NCBI GenBank assembly: GCA_050084985.1
Contig: JBITNC010000001.1
Location: 106,640,001 to 106,704,000 of the forward strand
Length of the DNA: 64,000 nucleotides
Source: Nageia nagi
Taxonomy: Eukaryota > Pinophyta
Direction: 5' to 3'
In this document: in pieces, positions 59,038 through 64,000 of the stretch
How the letters are laid out: every line of letters begins with the position of its first letter
Numbering within the stretch: position 1 is the stretch's first letter
Translations under genes and position numbers: made by a program
The notes under the pieces: model-generated
Databases searched by the model: none
Told to the model about the DNA's origin: nothing
What the model saw: only the letters and a program-made list of their open reading frames with translations

Positions 59038-59560
59038 GTGGAGATGGAGGAACCTGAATCAGATCTGTGGAGCATTTTAGAATTTATGGAAGAGTTTTCC
59101 ACTCATGGCACCTTAGCCACCATTAGTGGAGCATCCCATTGCCCCACATTACACATTCAAGGAAGATCTCTAGGAGAAGAAGTGACTATTCTTATCGATG
59201 GAGGGGCATCTCACAACTTCATTGATGCTTTGTTTACTACTAAGAAAGGAGTAAGGATGGATGTTTTTGAAGGATTCAATGTGGCCAATGCTAACAGCCA
59301 GATCTCATTTTGCAATAAGGTGATTAGACAACTTCTAGTTGAGACCAACAATTACTCCATGAGAAGTGATTTCTATGTATATCCCATGGGAGGGACCTTG
59401 CACATGGTCTTTGGAATTTAATGGCTGAAAACTTTGGGGGAGATTAGGACAAATTATGACACCTTGGAAATGAAGTTCTTGGAAAATGGAAAGGAGGTCA
59501 TCATGAGAGGATTGCAGGGTAGCAATAGGGCCACTTCATAAGCCCATCGATTAGAAGTAA
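59038..59560 (+). pseudogene. Aspartic protease of the pol-less gypsy
   Basis: Open for 127 codons. The active site LIDGGASHNFID (residues ~51-62; D-G-G in place of D-S/T-G) and FYVYPMGGTLHMVFGI near the end match the plant chromovirus retropepsin. One stop later the frame goes on with WLKTLGEIRTNYDTLEMKF, the segment that normally links protease to RT. It fades out at ~59560, where pol has been deleted. Confidence 0.88.
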
Positions 59561-60193
59561 TAGAAGATCCAAAGTAGCAACATTGAATCATTCCTCACAT
59601 CCCAAATAGAACTACCATGCAATACATCACCTAATCCCAAGGTAACACGCCCACATTTGCTCAGCCACTATTGAATTGGTTAAGAGTGTTCTTTTTTTGG
59701 ATAATAAGTTGGAGGTTGATTAAAGATTGGAAATAAGTGATAATACTTGCTAGTCAGATTTACGTCTCTTTGGCATATATGTCCCTATTACAAGTATATT
59801 ATTGCAAAATTTTTTGGGACAAATTATCCATCATCTTGCTTAAAATGAGAAATAGAGGGATTGGAGATTTGGTATTACTTCATCATACTTTTCCTTGTGA
59901 ACCATTTAGCCACTTAGACCATTGGGATGAATGTATTTATGCTTGCTGAAATTCTAGATTCTCCCTCCCATCATGTGATGTAGTCCTAGATAGAAGATAA
60001 CCCACTAGCACTCCTTGATTTCATTCAGGACTTGGACATTGGGTTATGGAGCTATGAAGGTAGACATTTTGGCCATCACTTGCAGTAGAAAATTAGAACT
60101 CTTTCTCCTTATTCTTTCATCTTCATTATAGCTTTTCAAGATGGGAAAGAGAAGGGCCAAATTATCTTGAGTTGCTTGGGGACAAGCAATTCA
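59560..60193 (+). other. Remnant between protease and polypurine tract
   Basis: About 630 bp where ~3 kb of pol would be. No RT or integrase motif. The last codons before the polypurine tract (LGDKQFRKGRL-like) resemble the tail of plant gypsy polyproteins. The deletion therefore removed the middle of pol but kept the extreme 3' end. Confidence 0.5.
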
Positions 60194-60206
60194 GGAAGGG
60201 GAGACT
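60194..60206 (+). other. Polypurine tract of the pol-less gypsy
   Basis: GGAAGGGGAGACT directly before the TGTAATGTCCC start of the 3' LTR. Confidence 0.85.
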
Positions 60207-61311
60207 TGTAATGTCCCAAAATTTGTAAAATGTTCACTTTCTCTCCTCTTGGAGTGTGATGTCCATGGAAAAGGAGGAGAAACCAAAAATAAATTAATTT
60301 AGGAGTATTTTATTAATATTTTGCATTTATTTCTATAACCAAGGCTAAAGAGACCCTTGAGGCACTCACCCTTGGATTTTATTTAACTAATCTAGCTCAA
60401 TTATTTGTAATTAATGCAATATTAATCTCTCATAATGGGACATTGTATTTATAAGCCATTGATCTTGTAATTTGGCATCTCTAGGAAACCATTGTGGGAT
60501 GTTGGGCTTCTTGGGTCCCTAGATAATTTAATTTATCATCCTAAGACACCAGAAGAGGGACATTGCACTTTGGGTAATTCCAAGGTATGAGAGATCTTGA
60601 TATAAAAGGAGATGGGATGCATCATTTGGGGCATGCTTGAAGATCATCAGAGTTTATCTCTTTCCAAGGGTTAATAGCTAGTGGAGTTGCAGCTTTGCAG
60701 CTAGCTTAGTGGGAGAGCTTGAGCTAGTGTGGAGGAGTTCTTACCTAAGCTAGGATATTAGCTCAAGCTAATGAGGTGGATTTGCTAGAGTAGCTCAAGC
60801 CAATGAGGTGGAGTTACTAGAATAGTTTGAGCTAGTGTGGTGGAACTATTTCATCCTTAATCCAGATCTACCCAATGGGGTAGATCCAAATCCAACCAGT
60901 GTAGCCATATTCTAGATCCAGATCTAAACTACCAAATTAATGTGAGGAGGCATATCCTAGATCTAGACCAGCTAAATTAGTGTGAGGAGGATTGTCCAAC
61001 ATTAGGGAGAAGAGATTGAAGAACTTGTAGGAATAGATCATCCAAATATGCTTTGTGAGGGCCAACATCGCCCTTCTTGAGCATTTGAGTATTTTTCCTT
61101 GAGTATTGTACTCTTCCATTTGGGACGTCCCAGCTCTTGAAGAATAAAATACATTTCTAGCTCTATTTCTTATTGAATTTGTAGATCTAATTTGAATTAA
61201 GCTAGATAGAAAAAATATAAAAATATATAAAATTCCTAAGTAGTGATATTTCAACTTTGGAATATTACACTTTAACAAAAATCACATTTTGTGAGTTTTT
61301 GGGATATTACA
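60207..61311 (+). repeat. 3' LTR of the pol-less gypsy (1105 bp)
   Basis: The partner of 56658-57764, running TGTAATGTCCCAAAATTTG...GGGATATTACA, with the same TATA box (60601-60607) and 32-bp repeats (~60716-60850). Followed by attta. Confidence 0.95.
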
Positions 61312-61316
61312 ATTTA

Positions 61317-62190
61317 CCATAGGCTCTTTTTTTTTTACATATGATATCAACATCCTTGAATTCTTTTATTATAGGATTTTGTGAAATGGGTGTGAAATCA
61401 ATGAATATAATATTGCTTCATTTGAACCATGTTAATCAAAATGGTATCACAAAATAGATGTTTAGGTATTGATACCTTAGATTCTATATCACTATAATCA
61501 ACTAACGATTTGTAAATATGATGTGACTCTTCATATTCAATATCATCAAGTTCTAACTAGAGTATCCTTGTATTCAAGCTATTTTTTATTTTATCTTTAC
61601 ACCCTAATCTTGTTTTATCAATAGGAATTTGATAATAAATATCAATTATGTATTTGGGTCCTTGTTCATACTAACCTAGACCACATCCTTTCCATTGGCA
61701 TCTAGGAAAATATCATTGAACAAAATATCATATTGAAGGTGATATATATTCTATTGAGTTACAAAAACTACCTTCACTAGATTTAGACATAAGGGTCAGA
61801 ATAAGTTCATCAATTCCTACATATATAAATAAATTTTGATTAGGTATGTTTCCTAAGGGAACTATCTATCCTATCACATTGGGTGTTTCATGAGGTCATC
61901 CAATTTCTTTTGTAGATGGAATATTAAATATTACATCATCAACATCATATTCCCCCATTCCTAAGTCAACCAACTTAACCATTACTAGATAAATGTCTAT
62001 TGATTCACCTTTCTTACTATCATCCTTTTGAAATGAAACATTGATTTGGGCAAGTTCTTTTGAGGAAGTGGCATCATGTAATTTATATAATGCTCAAGAT
62101 CATTCTTCCTAAGATTTCTTTTCTTGTAGGGTTGCATTGATTTGAGGATGTAAAATTTTTTGATCCTTGAAAGAGTATCAATTGATTCTA
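61317..62190 (-). pseudogene. Tat polyprotein linker between protease and RT
   Basis: The minus strand reads as a decayed but continuous protein, for example GMGEYDVDDVIFNIPSTKEI and LNTRILQLELDDIEYEESHH, then the junction with the pol-less gypsy at 61312. It is the N-terminal part of pol upstream of the RT. No named domain. Confidence 0.55.
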
Positions 62191-62760
62191 ATCAATCAAT
62201 AGCTTGCTTTTCTTTCTTATTTTTTGAAGGCCTTTTATCTCCATGGTGAACCAAGTATTTACCCTTTAGTATGGATGTCATAAATAAATGAGTAGAAGGT
62301 AAATTTATTCCAATAGGTACACCCATGATATTATAATGTGAATATGGATTATCATCTCCCAAAACACAATATACCATGCCTTCATGGATATACTTTAAAC
62401 AATTATGATATGTTTAAGGAACACATTGCATGTCCTTAATCCATGGTCTTCATAGAAGAATGTTTTATTGTGTAATTTCACCTTTGATAACTTGTAAAAT
62501 GGTTTCAACTATTTTTGAACCCATTATAATGGGTCTAGAGATTACTACTATAGTTGGACAAAGGGCATCATATAAAGTGAGTGCATTAATATGAAAAAAA
62601 GAAATATTCAGCTTTTGGAATGCAGTTGTTGAAATAATGTTTATAGCTAATCCTTCACTAATTAAAATTCTCTTAAACATTTTTCAATCAAAATTAGCAA
62701 TAATGTGTAATGGTGGATCAAGCCCTGATGTTCCTTTCCAATGTTCTACCTCATGATCAT
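62190..62760 (-). pseudogene. Tat aspartic protease
   Basis: 62680-62465 reads MFKRILISEGLAINIISTTA, parallel to KRILIDEGSDVNIISTSA in the gag-pro element at ~15490; here the catalytic Asp is Ser. The following RPWIKDMQCVP and CVLGDDNPYSHYNIMG segments match the same places there. The frame 62377-62192 is open. Inactive. Confidence 0.82.
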
Positions 62761-62799
62761 AAGAAGTTATCAAAGGTTTTTGAATCATCTTAATGTTTC

Positions 62800-64000
62800 C
62801 CATGAAATTTTTAAAACTTTCAAATTCATCAATATCCAATTCAATTTTTCATAATATTTGATTCATTGCATCTCTATGATCTTTAGACTGTTGTAGTAAA
62901 TCAAATGAAGATAGTTTCATTTGTGATATTTTTAATTGTTATTATAATGCACCTTTTATTAAAACCTTAGCTGGTTTAGGCTTATGTATTAGAGGTGGCA
63001 TATGAATTATATCTTGTTGATCATTTGATATACCATTTTATTTTTCTTGGGCTCTTTTAGCTCTTGTAGCAACACTTATCATGGAAACAAAATTTGTATC
63101 ATTAGGGTTCCATTTATGTGTCACCTATTTTTCATTCATATTCTAAGAAATGTTATTAGTAGTGTGGTTAGGAAGAGGATTTTGATAAATTCATAGATAT
63201 TGATTAGGAGTGGCCATAGGATTATCTACTTCCAATTTTCCATTTTCAATCAAATTTTGAACTATATTCTTCAAGGTTCTACACTTGTTTGTATCATGAA
63301 TCTTATGACAATGGTAGTCATAAAACTCATTTACTCTACTTGGTTTGATTACTTTTTGGTCTCATTTTAGTTAGGATGATTAAGTTATGATCTAACAATT
63401 TTTTCAAAATATCATAAAGAGAATATGAAAAAGGTGTGTACTTTATTCTTGGCCTATACTCCCTTTCAACTTTTTGTGTGTGTTGGTTCATTCTCTTTTG
63501 CAACGGAGATCTTATTTGTTGGTAATTGCTTATCCATTTGAGTTTTGTTTTTTGTATATATTCACATTTTTTACCTTTTATTTCTCCATCTTGAATTTTT
63601 ACTCTTTCAATAATGATCACTTGAGAAATAGCATCTTGAAAGGTCTTATGTTGTTGGATAATTAACATACTAGCAATTAGTATCAAACAAATTTGATTGA
63701 TAATTTGACCAACTCTTATTGAGGTAGAGTGTAAGGTATACTTATTAAAATACCTCTCCATCATGAAATGAAATCATTAATATATTCATCTAGGAATTGT
63801 TGTAATCTTGTAAGATCAGTGATAGATGTTTTATCCTTAACATTGATCCTAAAATGCTATAGAAATAGATTTTCTAACTGAGAATATGATTTGATGCTAT
63901 GTTTAGGCAAGTTGTTGTACCAATCCATGGCTTTTATACAAGGTTCATGGGAAAGACACGTAACATTAATGTGTCATCATTAGCAATAAAATAGCTTGAA
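62800..64000 (-). pseudogene. Tat gag (truncated by the window)
   Basis: From the right edge: DWYNNLPKHSIKSYSQLENL, DLTRLQQFLDEYINDFIS, GILISIPYTLPQ, then QQHKTFQDAISQVIIIERVK (63764-63336 open). A knuckle, YDYHCHKIHDTNKCRTL, lies at ~63270-63330, followed by a Pro/Asn-rich tail. It aligns in order with the gag at 15607-16557. The N-terminus and any upstream ORF lie beyond base 64000. Confidence 0.85.

Larger units (their letters stand above)
56658..61311 (+). mobile_element. Chromovirus-like gypsy lacking pol (gag-pro only), TSD attta
   Basis: A compact 4.65-kb element: LTR 56658-57764, primer site 57766, gag and protease, polypurine tract 60194-60206, LTR 60207-61311. The 5 bp attta flank it at 56653-56657 and 61312-61316, and the Tat polyprotein frame continues across. 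The internal region is only 2.44 kb and ends ~100 codons after the protease, so RT, RNase H and integrase are absent. The LTRs are alike over their whole length with roughly one difference per dozen bases in the part compared, so it is one of the younger insertions. Confidence 0.95.
3049..64000 (+). mobile_element. Host Ty1/copia element, split by four insertions and running off the right edge
   Basis: The parts in order on the plus strand are: 5' LTR 3049-3560, primer-binding site ~3562, gag ~5590-6890, protease and pre-integrase ~6890-7480, integrase 7480-8700, RT 8750-9073 plus 20894-21700, RNase H to ~22140, polypurine tract 22937-22945, and the start of the 3' LTR 22946-23194. The remaining ~260 bp of the 3' LTR should lie beyond base 64000, because a Tat-like gypsy inserted at 23195. 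Other insertions are at 6123-6581, 7916-8397 and 9074-20888. This is the oldest layer of the nest and is heavily mutated. Confidence 0.8.
23195..64000 (-). mobile_element. Large Tat-like Ty3/gypsy element with complete gene order, three insertions inside
   Basis: The left end is an LTR (23195-24117) with the ends and polypurine tract of the 9074 element's family. Moving right on the minus strand: 3' untranslated DNA, extra ORFs (39.7-40.4 and 45.9-47.1 kb), integrase (47.2-48.4), a second RNase H (48.5-49.0), RNase H (49.07-49.35), RT (55.4-56.65), protease (62.2-62.8) and gag (62.8-64.0). The second RNase H after the RT-linked one and the RT motifs mark the Tat lineage. Insertions: PMD segment (~24.5-38.7 kb), 49354-55401 and 56658-61311. 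The 5' LTR lies outside the window. If the 5-bp duplicate is agatc (23190-23194), it should recur beyond the far LTR. Confidence 0.85.

Overview
This window is intergenic plant DNA: AT-rich, poor in CG, and made almost entirely of decayed LTR retrotransposons inserted into one another. I found no host gene, tRNA, rRNA or CRISPR array. The lineages present (Ty1/copia, Tat-like and Athila-like Ty3/gypsy, a chromovirus-like gypsy) and a plant mobile domain (PMD) protein point to a land plant with a large, repeat-rich genome. Every coding frame is broken. Many in-frame stops sit where the family normally has Gln or Trp, as expected from C-to-T decay of methylated DNA.

Layout. (1) 1-1446, minus: a copia fragment that runs off the left edge. 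(2) 1447-3048: LTR-like DNA with a ~114-bp tandem repeat and a TATA box. (3) From 3049, plus: a copia element with its 5' LTR at 3049-3560 and the start of its 3' LTR at 22946-23194. It is split by a solo LTR in gag (6123-6581), a solo LTR in integrase (7916-8397), a pol-less gag-pro gypsy in the RT (9074-20888), and a large Tat-like gypsy in its 3' LTR (from 23195). (4) 23195 to beyond 64000, minus: the Tat-like gypsy. Its 3' LTR is at 23195-24117 and the order from the right edge leftwards is gag, protease, RT, RNase H, second RNase H, integrase, extra ORFs. It is itself split by three insertions: a PMD-coding segment (somewhere within ~24.5-38.7 kb), a 6.0-kb element at 49354-55401 with an unrecognised protein, and a pol-less gag-pro gypsy at 56658-61311. 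(5) The PMD frame is split by an Athila-like gypsy at 26380-37744 that carries a ~960-codon ORF after integrase. The nest is therefore four levels deep.

The best evidence is structural. Five insertions have identical 5-bp target-site duplications (tgttt, aaact, gttat, catag, attta), TG...CA ends, and a host reading frame that continues across the site once the insert and one duplicate are set aside. The Athila-like insertion fits the same way but its duplication has diverged (gtagg/ccagg).

The least familiar material is protein-coding: the orphan frame in 49354-55401, the post-integrase ORF of the Athila-like element, the Tat 3' ORFs with a cysteine cluster, and the tandem repeats in the Tat 3' untranslated region and in the 1.6-2.5-kb block. 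All coordinates were read by eye; LTR ends are base-level estimates, while pseudogene ends are approximate.
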